Source: Cymbomonas tetramitiformis
Taxonomy: Eukaryota > Chlorophyta > Pyramimonadophyceae > Pyramimonadales > Pyramimonadaceae
Direction of reading: 5' to 3'
NCBI GenBank assembly: GCA_001247695.2
Contig: LGRX02035201.1
Span: 1-64,000 of the forward strand
DNA: 64,000 nucleotides
Within the stretch, counting starts at the first letter, position 1. Each line of letters starts with the position of its first letter. The notes under the pieces are model-generated. The model ran no database searches. It was not told the DNA's origin and was given only the letters and a program-made list of their open reading frames with translations. The position numbers and the translations under genes were made by a program. Shown here in pieces: positions 53,875 to 63,867 of the stretch.

Positions 53875-55203
53875 ATGACTTCATCCTCAGTTGGAACACC
53901 GGCCATGGGCGCTAGGATGCGCCTAGATTCAATTTTTGCTAGGAACGTGGGTGCTCGCTACAAGAGCACCCCGCAGTCAGCGAATGTCGCACTCGCTGCT
54001 GCTGACAGGACACGCAGCAATGCCGTTTTGCAATCGTCTTGGGACATTGACGTTGTGAAGCGTGTTGCGAAGGACACCTTAGGTACTAAGGCGTCCTCAT
54101 TTTCCGGAAGTGAACCTCATCGACAACTCCTTTGGGATTCTTTGGTGACTGCCTTGGAGGCATCTTTTGTCAACAAGGACACCGCCAACGAGGACATTTT
54201 TGACCTCGTGGACGTCACCAAGGAGGTTCACCCGATCTTCAACGACATTTTACTTCGTGCGTTGGTCTCTTTGGCAACGCCCCACTCTCCGGCTCGAAGG
54301 TGGGTTGACGCTTCGGCTCGGATTTCTCCGCGCGACGGTAAGCGTGCACTCCTGGAGATCACCAAGCGGCTGCTGCCGCCTGGGCATCGGCCGCTCCGCC
54401 ACCATGAAGAACTCTTAAGCATTTCTTTTGGTTCTTCTAATGACCCTGAGCCCTTGGTTGCACAATTTGACGAGTGCCTTAAGGCTATCGCGGCTAGCGG
54501 AGCGGGTCCCCTGGATGACGGAGCAGCCAAAAGGCAGCTCCTGGCAGCGCTGGACGCTGACTTCTACAAGGAAGTGATCACCCCGCTCCGCCTGGACACC
54601 GAGTTGGCGAAGGTGAGCATCGAGGAGGTGTACACTCACGTTCTAGAGGTGTGGTGGAGTGCGAACCCTAATGGCCCTCCCACCCGCCCCAAGACAGCCG
54701 CGCCTGTCCCGACGCACACGCCTCTCGGATTGGCTTACGCAGGTGACGGACAGGGTGACATCTCGGACTTCCTTGAGGAGTTCGCTCGTATCATTGGTGA
54801 GGCCTCTACCCTACTCACCTCCCTCCGTCATGACGAGCGCGGGATTGCACCCGACACACCGCCGCCACGGGGTGATTTTCACCGTAGGCATGGGGGCGGT
54901 GGTGTAAAGTTTCCACCGTCCAAGTGGCGCGACGAACGAAACCGTCGGACCGACGGTAAGTTTCACGGACGTAATCGTCACGTGGGTTGGAAGCAGCGCT
55001 TCGCGGCATCCCCGCTCCCGAAGGGCGGGAATTGGCCTCAAGGCATGAAGCCGCTGGGTGCTAGGAGCATTTCTTTTCACTCCGCATCCTCGGCCTTCGT
55101 TCAGGAGTGCCCCTCTGCCCTGGGCACTTTCACGACACTGCACGTTGCCCTGAGGTGTGTGGTTCGTGCGATGTGGACCTACGGGATGCCGCCATGGACC
55201 TAG
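53875..55203 (+). CDS. Gag-like protein of element B
   Basis: 442 codons from the ATG at 53875. The core matches element A: SPARRWVDASARISPRDGKRA aligns with its counterpart there, and AAKRQLLAAL with AVKRQFLSAL. A basic, Gly/Arg-rich stretch (KWRDERNRRTDGKFHGRNRH) before residue ~385 probably binds RNA. From about 55110 (near a CCCC run) the frame loses sense, and the sequence that matches element A past its zinc knuckle continues in the -1 frame. Confidence 0.7.
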   Translation: MTSSSVGTPAMGARMRLDSIFARNVGARYKSTPQSANVALAAADRTRSNAVLQSSWDIDVVKRVAKDTLGTKASSFSGSEPHRQLLWDSLVTALEASFVNKDTANEDIFDLVDVTKEVHPIFNDILLRALVSLATPHSPARRWVDASARISPRDGKRALLEITKRLLPPGHRPLRHHEELLSISFGSSNDPEPLVAQFDECLKAIAASGAGPLDDGAAKRQLLAALDADFYKEVITPLRLDTELAKVSIEEVYTHVLEVWWSANPNGPPTRPKTAAPVPTHTPLGLAYAGDGQGDISDFLEEFARIIGEASTLLTSLRHDERGIAPDTPPPRGDFHRRHGGGGVKFPPSKWRDERNRRTDGKFHGRNRHVGWKQRFAASPLPKGGNWPQGMKPLGARSISFHSASSAFVQECPSALGTFTTLHVALRCVVRAMWTYGMPPWT

Positions 55204-56294
55204 ACGAGGTCGTTTCGGCCTTTCAAACCGCCTTCGACAACGAGAACGACGAAGAGTTCGCTGACTTGTGCCATGAGCACGAACAGCCGCTGGTGCGTAC
55301 CGATCCTGAGCCTTTCACCTACCCGGTACGGCACGACGTGGGATTGCGTGCACACTATGCGGGCTTGGGTCATGGTGCTTCGGGCGCCGGCATGGGAGAT
55401 GTGCTATCAGATGCACGGGGAGTACTCGAGTCCCTGCGGTCTGCGGCTACGGCTGCACAGGTCGGTGGTGCTACCACAGCTGGTAAGCAACCACCACTGC
55501 ACATCGGCACTTTGTCTGTGCCGCAGGTGGTGTGCGATGCGCAACCACCACCTGCCAATCGCGAGATCGACGCTGGACTTTACCCTGTTTCGGCATCGGA
55601 CCCCGCTTCTTTCGATTCTCCTTTCGAGGAACCGCTACGAGTGTCTTTTATGGACCGGGTGATGCCCGGATGCCCTGACCCTTCACTTCATTTGTGTTCG
55701 ATTGAGCCTTCTCACAGCTCGATTCACCCGGGGGAGCTTTCCGTGATCGACGATGACGACGGCTCCGACAGCTATTCCTTATCCGGAGACGAGATTCCCT
55801 CGGCCCCACCGGCTACACGGTCGCGTGTCGGTGTGGCAACATTGCCGAGGGTCTCCTCTTTAGCATCTCTAGCCCTGCCCGCACTCATGTGTCTTACATG
55901 TGTGTCAGCGGTTCAGGGTTCGGTGGTGCTCGATCGAGCCCCTGAATTCACCGCAGCGGTACATCCCACTGGGGTGACTGCCAACAGTCTGCCTGCCTTG
56001 CCGTACTATTTTACTTTCGGCATTTCTTTTCCATCTTTGGTTTCGGCAGGTTTGAATTCTGATTTTCAATTTTCGGAATTTCTGATTTTGCTCTACGAGT
56101 CTTTTCCTGCCTCTGGTTTCTGGTCTTGGCTTCTGGACTATGGTTCTGGCTTCTGGTTCTGGACACTGGTCTCTGGACTCTGGTTCTGGATTATGACTTC
56201 TGGACTCTGGTTCTGGTTGAGCTTCTTTGACACTGACAACTTCTTCAACTCTGGTGAACTCTGCAACTTTGTGGACCACTTTCAAAGTGGCTGA
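55107..56294 (+). CDS. C-terminal part of element B gag ORF, -1 frame
   Basis: 395 codons overlapping the previous ORF by 97 bases. It opens with a Cys/His cluster (LCPGHFHDTARCPEVCGSC), continues through DLDEVVSAFQTAFD and ADLCHEH, which align with the in-frame part of element A gag, and has a hydrophobic segment at ~245-275. The last 100 residues are built of Trp/Phe-rich repeats (SGFWFWTLVSGLWFW) encoded by a TCTGGTTCTGG-type DNA repeat. It ends ..FQSG. Probably the natural C-terminus of the element B protein after a frameshift. Confidence 0.5.
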   Translation: MPLCPGHFHDTARCPEVCGSCDVDLRDAAMDLDEVVSAFQTAFDNENDEEFADLCHEHEQPLVRTDPEPFTYPVRHDVGLRAHYAGLGHGASGAGMGDVLSDARGVLESLRSAATAAQVGGATTAGKQPPLHIGTLSVPQVVCDAQPPPANREIDAGLYPVSASDPASFDSPFEEPLRVSFMDRVMPGCPDPSLHLCSIEPSHSSIHPGELSVIDDDDGSDSYSLSGDEIPSAPPATRSRVGVATLPRVSSLASLALPALMCLTCVSAVQGSVVLDRAPEFTAAVHPTGVTANSLPALPYYFTFGISFPSLVSAGLNSDFQFSEFLILLYESFPASGFWSWLLDYGSGFWFWTLVSGLWFWIMTSGLWFWLSFFDTDNFFNSGELCNFVDHFQSG

Positions 56295-56498
56295 GTATCT
56301 GCGAAATTGGGCTGTAGGAACTTAGCTTGCAAGCAGTATCCTAGCAGCAGTTTTAGGAAGGGACCGCCCTGGCTAAAGCACATGCCTCCCTCTAGCAGTT
56401 TCCAGCTCTTAGCTGTTTGTTGTTTCGGAACAATTTGCTTTGTCTGTGCTCCGCTCTCTGCCACCTGTAACAGCACTATGTACAGTCACAGGGTGGTG

Positions 56499-56690
56499 TG
56501 CTGGATTCAGTGACCCGTAGGTCATAACTATTCCGACTCCCGTTAGCTGTACCAGTACTCGTACAGTACTAGGTGACAGATCCCTAGGTCACAGACACGT
56601 TATATTCGTTTATCTCTTATAATCAGTTTACACTTGTATGAAAACTATTCAGTGACCGCCCCGATATAATACGTTATATTATATCTCACA
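56499..56690 (+). repeat. 3' LTR of element B
   Basis: 192 bp, followed by the target duplication CTGTC and the rest of element A's 3' LTR. Confidence 0.93.
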
Positions 56691-56870
56691 CTGTCTCTGA
56701 TCGGAACCGTGACTCCGCTAGTAGCTAGGATGACAGTACAGTAGTACTGTACTGTCAGTCATTATTTCGTATTATCCGGGTTTCCGAGATGCATGATAAA
56801 AGCACTCGGCCGGACTGTTTATGAGAGCTTAGCCAGTTCGTTTTCACCGAGCGGAACACCTGTTCTCGCA

Positions 56871-57180
56871 CAACGCTTATATGCGCTTTTGAAAAAGGGT
56901 ATGCAACCAAAGGCGCGTCTGCAGGACATACGTGGTGGCTCGCATGCGTGCTACGATTACAAAACACGTGCTTTTCAAAAACAAAAGACACCTGTCGGTT
57001 GCTTGCTGCTGTTGCCCAACAAGGTGGTGGCCGCCGCCAAGAGAAGAGAATCCGAAAATGGCGTTCGTTTCGCAAGGTTTTCGGCCATGCGGCACGTCAA
57101 CAACTCAGTACAAGTGACACTGTAGTCATTCCATGGTATCCCATGTTTCCACCAGTCCGGGCGTGGCGCAACATTGCCAC
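56871..57180 (+). other. Possible coding fragment after element A
   Basis: From 56876 to TAG at 57123-57125 a plus frame reads as plausible protein (LYALLKKGMQPKARLQDIRGG start, then LLLLPNKVVAAAKRRE) and continues into the LTR only by chance. It may be the remnant of whatever gene element A landed in. No family is recognised and the matching upstream part was not found. Confidence 0.25.
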
Positions 57181-57420
57181 GTATCATGCCAAGCGCCAGC
57201 GCAGCGCGAGTTTTGAGAGGTGGCGCTGGCGCGGCGCCAGTGCGCTGGCGCGGCGCGGAATTAATGGGCCCGCGCCATGGCGCTGGCGCGGCGCCAAACC
57301 CTTTTGGGGTTGATGGCGCGTCCAAACGCCGTCGCGCCGTCGCGTCCAAAGGGCGTCCTTGTGCGAGACCATTTTGGATCCACGCTCATGTGAGCACGCC
57401 GCGAGCAACAGCATGAACAA
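57181..57420. repeat. GCGCTGGCGCGGCGCC-rich segment
   Basis: GC-rich, partly palindromic repetition of GGCGCTGGCGCGGCGCC words at 57222-57297, then GCGTCCAAACGCCGTCG-type words. No gene. Confidence 0.7.
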
Positions 57421-57513
57421 GGTCAAGCGTTATTACAGTCTGTGTTACAGTACAGGATTGCTAGGTCAAACTAATGCTAATGCTCATGTCGACATTATAT
57501 TCAATATATAGTA

Positions 57514-57606
57514 TGAAGAGGTGCTAATTAGCCCCAATATGACCTGAAGGAGCGTCAGCGACTTCAGGTCATATTGGGGCTAATTAGCTCCTCTTCATGA
57601 TATATT
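57514..57606. repeat. Long hairpin, ~36-bp arms
   Basis: TATGAAGAGG..CCCCAATATGACCTGAAG at 57512-57549 is complementary to 57562-57605 with very few mismatches, around a ~12-base loop. It may be a foldback element, a tiny MITE or a hairpin-RNA precursor. Confidence 0.9.
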
Positions 57607-57782
57607 TGTGACACATCAGCCCTCGATTAATCGAAGGGATCATGTGAGAGCCACGTCATGAAATATGCTTTGCAACAATATTTCTCGACTCTGCCACGTC
57701 ATCACAACTCGCGATATATTGCTCAAATATTGCTTACAGTACAAATATTGCTTACAGTAGCGTCATCGGTGTGTCATCAGTG

Positions 57783-57870
57783 TCGACTGTCGCTGTCGCT
57801 GTCGCTGTCGCTCGCTGTCATGTCATGTCATGTCATGTCAATGTCATGACATGTCATCACAGTCTATCCT
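57783..57870 (+). repeat. (CTGTCG)n and (CATGT)n microsatellites
   Basis: Four GTCGCT units followed by four CATGT units and an inverted ATGTCATGACAT. The CATGT motif is the one inside the LTRs at 9360 and 48303. Confidence 0.9.
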
Positions 57871-58772
57871 ACCTCAGGCTGTTTTGTAACCGGCGCGTCA
57901 GCGCACGGTGATCTGTACCGTCGCGTCAGCGAACGGCGAAGCGAACGGTGAAGATGTCTACGATGATCGTCTGTCATCAACGCAGTCGATCGTCTTTTCA
58001 ATCGCGAGTCACATTACAAAATACTAGCCAATCGGAAACTCAAATAACAGATTTCCAAGATCGTTCGAGTTTTCAGTCGTCTGTCATAGTAAAAAAGATA
58101 CTGCCAATCAATGCCTAGAAAGCTGGATTTCTAAGATCGATGCTTCGAACTTCGAAATTAACCCAAAGGGGAGTTCTGATGCAAATTCAAGCTCATTTCT
58201 TGTTTGCATCTTCCCGTGCACCTCCTGCTGTGACCCTGCCTGCTGTGAATATCTTTGTGCGTAATGTTTCTGCGACTGACGTTAAGTGTGTATGCATCGA
58301 TATGTGTATACATGACTAAATTTTGCTTACATGCAGGATCAGTGCTCGACCGCATGATGACCTTCGACTAGTCGACCCCTTTCCGCTTGTGTTCATCTTC
58401 GACCGACTCCACGCTCAACGCTCGCCTACGAGATCCTCGCTGCATCCTCGCATACCATTTTAGGTTCATATGCACTTTCGTGTGTGTGCCCCTCATGTCA
58501 CTGTACGTTTTCAGATGACTTGTGTGTTTTCCCTAATTCCCCGATCCCCCCCGCCATATGCCCCATGTGCCATCCGCGTATGTCCCCTTGTGACACACGC
58601 GCCCAATGTGTTTGTTGTTCAACTGGTGTGTCATCACTGGTTAGGACAAGGACTGCGTGAGGTGCAGGTGCCTCAGGTCTCAGGTCCCAGTCCGATGTGG
58701 CACGATAATAACAAATAAGAGGAACGGGAACAGCATTGGGATCAGGTGTCGCGAGCGTGAGGGCTCGAATAA
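57871..58772. other. Intergenic, no gene
   Basis: No supported coding or RNA feature. A few short open frames without recognisable content. Confidence 0.45.
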
Positions 58773-59364
58773 GGCCCGTCGTTAGTCCTGGTTTGGGAAT
58801 TTCGACGACATGTCGGTCTGTCGCGTTTTTGATCGCGGCGATTTGATTGGTTGAAAAATTCAGAAACGCGACATGAAGACATGCGACAGGGTCTACATGA
58901 TCTTTTTGGGGTCGACATGATCTCTGCATGTCTTCGAAAACGAAAGATCATGTCGACCCCAAAAAGATCATGTAGACCCATTTTGTCTTCTTTTTGTCGT
59001 CCTATGTCGCGTTAATTTAAAATCTATCGTTAGATCAAAACTTTTTTAAGGGCGCACAGGCATTTAATGTCGCGCATGTCGTTCATGTCGGTTTTCGGGT
59101 TCCACGTCGGCAAAAAGACATGACCGCGTTTTGTGGGGGAAAAGCGAAATAGTGAATCTAGCACGTGCGTTTCAATGATCGAGGCATTTGTGCCACCCGA
59201 TGGGGGGAAAGAAATATAAATCCGGACGCCACGTACGCACGGAACGTCATGCAGTCCAGAGAAATTCCATCGTTGTTCCTGGTCACGCGACAGCGACATC
59301 CGACACGACACGACGACATGCCGACATCGCGACAAAGTTCCCAAACCAGGACTAACGACGGGCC
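58773..59364. mobile_element. PIF/Harbinger-type MITE, 592 bp
   Basis: Ends are inverted repeats of ~27 bases starting GGCCCGTCGTTAGTCCTGG (58773 and the complement ending at 59364), flanked by TAA on both sides (58770-58772 and 59365-59367). GGSCC-type termini and a TWA 3-bp duplication are typical of PIF/Harbinger. The interior has no transposase; it holds a strong ~29-bp inverted repeat (58891-58919 and 58951-58979, GGTCTACATGATC type). Confidence 0.88.
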
Positions 59365-59367
59365 TAA

Positions 59368-60091
59368 CAATATTGACTAATAACTGACGATCGGATGACG
59401 ACTCAAGCCGGTCGGTCGCGGTCGCGGTCGCCGAACGTCCATCGCATGAAGACTAAGTTAAGATACTACAGTACTGTAGGCTCTAGATAGAGAGACACAG
59501 ATCAACCAGACAGAGCGCATACTGTAGACCTCATAGAATGAGGCAAGGCCAAGCGAAGGCGAAGAGAACGACTATATAACAGTTTCGGATGGCAACTTGC
59601 TTGAGTTCTCACGTCGTCGGAAGACATTCATATAATCGAATACGGTTTATGTATTGAGTTTTAAAAAGTATTTCGAGCTGTTGGCAACGGGAGGGCACCC
59701 TTTGAAAACTGAAACACACTTGCGCTCTCACGGTCGGACACTGAGCGGTCATACCGGTTGCAAGTTTCAGCGCTTGCGCACCACGTTTTCCCAAAGGGTC
59801 AGCGCCTACTTGTAGTTTGATCGGCTATTTTATTGCCTTTGGTTGTGGAAGTGCATAACACTCATATTCCATCGGTCGAAACTGTGAGTCCAGGAATATA
59901 ACACCACGTCGTGCGGGGGACAGCAGAAACTATATGTGGAATTAGATGGGCAACCCCGGGGTGATTGAGGTGAAAGCAACTGCAAGGTCGTTGGCTGCCT
60001 ACAAAGAAAGAACTCGACTATTAAATCCATTCAAGCGCATATCATGATGATAAGACAACGTGATGAATAGCCCAACGCCGGGCTCGTCAGC
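59368..60091 (+). promoter_or_regulatory. Upstream region of the LRR gene
   Basis: No gene. TATATAA at 59573-59579, about 0.5 kb before the first ATG, is a possible TATA box of the gene that starts at 60092. The assignment is by position only. Confidence 0.25.
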
Positions 60092-63000
60092 GTGTCTGAT
60101 AGCCACCGCTGTTTCCGTCTTTCTAAAATGACCGGTGAACCGCGACCTTCAGTGGAAGGCCCACAAATATTGCCTCCGCTGATATCGGAATGGGAGTATC
60201 TTACCGGGGTGCCGGGCTCATCTTCACGAGGAAGTCCGTATACGCCAGTCTCGGCACTCACAGGAAGTCATTCCCAGAGGGGTGTGACGCCATTCAGCGA
60301 CTTTGCGATGCCTCCGCGGCCGTCCACGGTGGCCGGAAGTTATCACTACGATGACTACGGTCGTAGTCGACCGGCTGCTCGTACGAGGTTATCCCTTCTG
60401 CCGAACCTCGACAAGAAGGAAGTATTTGCGCAGTTTAAGCCGAAGAAACCGAAATCGAATTATGGCGAGGCTCCGGCCAAAAGACCGCCGAAGGGCCGCT
60501 ATGGCCGCAGTCCTATTCGCAATCGAGATAGCCAAATACATCCCCGCGGCTCTCCGAATCAATTTGCCAACAAAGTCACTAAGGAGATTGTTGATAAGGA
60601 CGCTGATTTGGTGCATACCATCGTCACTCAAGAAGAGTTCGCTAAAGGCTGCTTTCACTTGAAAGACTTTGCTCCAGGTGGGAATTTCGCTGCAGGCTTA
60701 ATGCGACTGCTTGTTGAAACTTAGAATTCCTTTTGTATACGAGCTCGTGATCGAAATAGCCCCTCTTGCTCCACTCGCATGCTGTGGCTGGAGAAAATCT
60801 TTCCTCGCTTTCTTTTGTACGACGGTCACTGACCCTTTTGCATTATTTTAGCTGAGGAGCTGCAGCTGGGGTCGTCCCGTGACCCAGGTGCCCTGCCTGC
60901 GGTGCCCAGTCAGAATCTTCAAGGCGGTATGGGCAGTCTGTCGCGCGTCGGCAGCGCGGCCCCCGAGAAGCAGGAGAGCTTTGCCGACGTGGAGGAAGAA
61001 ACTCCCCGCGGCCTGCACCTGATTCTCCCTTTCTCCGGCCCTGGGGAAGACGCGCAGTATGAAGAGCGCCTGCTCTCCGACATTCCCGCGCGGGTGGCCT
61101 GCGAAAAGTACAAAACTGTGTCCGTGGACGGGTGGCATCTCATGGAGAAAGACCCGGTCTTCGAGAGGTGCGGGGCAGGCGTGGCATGTGCCTGGCGTGT
61201 CTGTATGAGGGCAGCATGTCTCAGATAGAGACCCAGTGGTCGAACGCTGACGCGCAAGCTTGACGTGTCCGCAACATGTCTGTGGAATAATGGCATCTCT
61301 TGAAGAAACTTCCAGGGTTCGGAAAGTGACGTGCGGACGGCCACATCGCCCGAATGGCAGGGGCGCCTCGCAGCAGAGTTTGCTACCGCAAGTAGGGTGA
61401 CCCTGTAGGAGTCTGAAAAATCGATTGCTGCCGACACCTATCTTTGTGGATACCTTGTATCTTGAAGCTGGGCTTTTGCGGCAATCGAAGAGCTTTCACA
61501 TTCAAGTCTTCTGTCCCAAAGGTGGCCCACCTCACCCGGAAGCGGGCTTCTTGGCTGACAGCACGGATCAGCTTGTCCGAGTACCGCTTACGAATGAACA
61601 GGCGGCGAATGCCGGCGTTCACGAGACGCCAAGGTGAGGCTGCCCAGAGCGCTGCAACGTGATGTCTCCTCCCTGCTTGCTGCCCAGCTACCCTCCCTCT
61701 CCTGGCCCGAGGCTCCCCCTTCACGCCGGCTACCCGACATTTCCCCTCATGCGCATCAGCCTTTGTATTTCACACTGTATTCTTTTGGCATTGCTCGCTG
61801 TCAGCCTGCGAGTACGTCACGCACGGAGTGGGCACTGGGCTGCCCCGCAGTGAGCTCGGGCAGCGGTTGGTGAAGCGGCTGAATTACGATCTCCAGAAGA
61901 AGCAGCGCCCGCACACTCCAAAGAGGCATCTTCCCGGGGTTCCCAAGCTCTCGAAGGCGGTCGGGAGCGGGGAGACAGTTCTCAACCTTTCGGACTCGAA
62001 GGTGGCTCCCCTTCCCTCTCACTCCGTGTCTCGCGCTCGAGCCTCCGTGTCCTCCTCCCTTGTGGCGCCCCCTTTTCCCTGTCTCCGTGTCGCCATCTTC
62101 TGCCTTTGACCTCCATATCATTCCCTACTGCCTCCGTGTCGCCATCTTCTGCCTTCATGTGCTCGCCCCTGCCTGCGTATCGTCATTGCCTGCCATGTTG
62201 CATCCCTCACTCTATATTATTCCCTTCCACCTCTGTATCATTCATTCCTTTGCGCCTCTGTGTCATTCATTCCTCTCCGCCTCTGTGTCATCCACGCCTC
62301 TCCGCCTCTGTGTCATTTGCCCCCTGCCTCGGCGGAACATCCATCGCTTCCCCACAATTTCCGGGGCATCAGGTCATCTCCCATCTCCATGTCATCACCC
62401 GTACTTCACGTCGCCCCTCAGAGTCTACGTGGCACTTAAGGGCTTGCCTCTCGGTGGTGTCGCAGATGGGCCCGCGGCAGGTGTGCGCGCTGGCCTTCAC
62501 GCTGCCCCAGCAGACTGCCATTAGCACCCTCATCCTCAGCAAGAACACCATCGACGACGGCTGCTGTGAGCTGCTGGTCGCTGCACTGCGTATCGAACCG
62601 AACATCTCCCAGCTGGACCTTTCCCACAACAAGATTGGAGTCAAGGGTGCTGCCTTGCTGTCGGCTCTCTTCAAGGTGGATCCACCCCCCTCCCTGCTCA
62701 GCACCTGCCTGCCTCTGACTACGCTGCAGGTGCCGCAGGGCTAGCTCCGTGCCCGGCACCCCGAAACTCGTTTAGCCGACCAGGCTGGAGGGCCACCAGA
62801 GATCCCCTCTGCTGGAGGGGCGGCGGAGCTCTGGCTCACGAGCTGGAGGAGTGGTGGCGGCGAATACAGCTCCTCGAGCTGGAGGAGGAGCGAGGCGGAG
62901 CTCTGGCTCACGAGCTGGAGGAGGGCGAGAAGGGCTCAGCTCACGCGAGCTGGAGGAGGGCGGCGGAGCTCTGGCTCTCACGACGCTGGAGGAGGGCGGT

Positions 63001-63867
63001 GGAGCTCTGGCTCACGAGCTGGAGGATGGCGGTGGAGCTCTGGCTCACGAGCTGGAGGATTGTGGTGGGCTCTGGCTCACGAGCTGGAGGATTGCGGTGG
63101 AGCTCTGGCTCACGAGCTGGAGGATTGGCGGTGGAGCTCACAGCTCACGAGCTGGAGGATTGGCGGTGGGCTCTGGCTCACGAGGCTGGAGGAGGAGCGG
63201 CGGAGCTCCTGGCTCCACGAGCTGGAGGATGGCGGTGCAGCTCTGGCTCCGAGCTGGAGGATTGGCGGGAGCTCTGGCTCACGAGCTGGAGGAGTGGCGG
63301 CGGAGCTCTGGCTCACGAGCTGGAGGCGCTGAGTTTCGAGGACATAACCTCTGCACCGCCACAATTTCAACATGGCAGGGCCACACAAGCACCTCAACTC
63401 CGCTCCTCTAGCTCCTAAGCCTGAGGGAAGATGGCCGAGCAGGGGTGAACGCGCGCCTGAGCCTGCTGTGGACTCGTCCTCGGAAGCAAAGTGTCAAGGG
63501 CTGACATGTGTCTCGGAGCTGTGAGCGGTGCCGGCATGTGTCTCGGAGCTGAGAGCGGTGCCGCTTGTGGTCATGTGGGACCTCGCAGCTGCGCTCAGGC
63601 GGATCTGCGGTACAAAATCTTTGGTGCTAGGTTAGCGTTTGACCTGGCTTCGAAAGTGGCTGGAGGGGGAACCTCGCCTGTGCTTAGGCAGAGGCCCTGT
63701 GCTGTGCTCGGCAGAAAATCCCCGAGGGCAAGACTCGGTTCACCCCGGTGATCACCATGCTCAACGTGCGGGGCAACCCCCTGGGCAACTCCGGGGTCTC
63801 GCGCCTCATCACGGAGTTCCGCTCCACATCGTGCCCCCTGCGTAACTTGGATGTTGCCGAGTGTCAG
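60092..63867 (+). CDS. Leucine-rich-repeat protein, multi-exon, 3' end beyond window
   Basis: Six exons join in phase with GT..AG introns: 60092-60677, 60852-61167, 61409-61633, 61851-62001, 62466-62675 and 63715-63867, the last followed by GTGAGC. The start may be 60092 or the in-frame ATG at 60128. About 547 codons are visible. The N-terminal ~195 residues are Ser/Pro/Arg-rich and probably disordered. Residues ~225-420 form an unassigned domain (GLHLILPFSGPGEDAQY, RVACEKYKTVSVDGWHLM, VDTLYLEAGLLRQ). From ~415 come ribonuclease-inhibitor-type leucine-rich repeats (LILSKNTIDDGCCELLVAAL, then ISQLDLSHNKIGVKGAALL, MLNVRGNPLGNSGVSRLI, LRNLDVAEC). Such repeats form a protein-binding horseshoe. 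GC-rich codon use marks it as a host gene. Its partner and pathway cannot be told from sequence. Confidence 0.8.
62760..63335 (+). repeat. ~30-bp minisatellite in an intron of the LRR gene
   Basis: About 16-18 copies of GGAGCTCTGGCTCACGAGCT plus a GGAGGATGGCGGT-type spacer, with indels that change the period. It fills much of the 1.04 kb intron 62676-63714. Open frames over it are repeat artefacts. Confidence 0.93.

Larger units (their letters stand above)
53312..56690 (+). mobile_element. Element B: gag-only LTR retrotransposon inside element A
   Basis: Identical-length LTRs of 192 bp (53312-53503 and 56499-56690; TGCTGGATTC..ATCTCACA) differ at about one base. Flanks are CTGTC on both sides (53307-53311 and 56691-56695), and the A LTR sequence resumes exactly after the second copy, so B inserted into the 3' LTR of A. 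GGTTATGGGG follows the 5' LTR (half tRNA-Met primer type) and GGGTGGTG precedes the 3' LTR, as in A. It encodes only gag-like ORFs. Confidence 0.93.
50266..56870 (+). mobile_element. Element A: gag-only LTR retrotransposon (hosting element B)
   Basis: The 5' LTR is 50266-50500 (TGCTGGACT..TCTCGCA, 235 bp). The 3' LTR is split by element B into 53251-53311 and 56696-56870. The outer flanks are CAACG on both sides (50261-50265 and 56871-56875), a 5-bp duplication. The 5' LTR is followed at once by GGTTATG, which matches the anticodon-side primer site used by Copia-type elements that prime from a half initiator tRNA-Met. A GGGTGGTG purine tract precedes the 3' LTR. The interior encodes only a gag-like protein and a continuation, with no protease, RT or integrase, so it must be mobilised by another element (terminal-repeat-with-gag type). 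Confidence 0.88.

Noticed and set aside
62851..63418. Open frames over the intronic minisatellite
   Set aside because: Repeat artefacts; the splice-phase analysis of flanking exons is consistent without them.
60092..63867. Naming the LRR gene as a specific ciliary or immune LRR protein
   Set aside because: Only a few generic ribonuclease-inhibitor-type repeats are visible and the N-terminal domain is unassigned.
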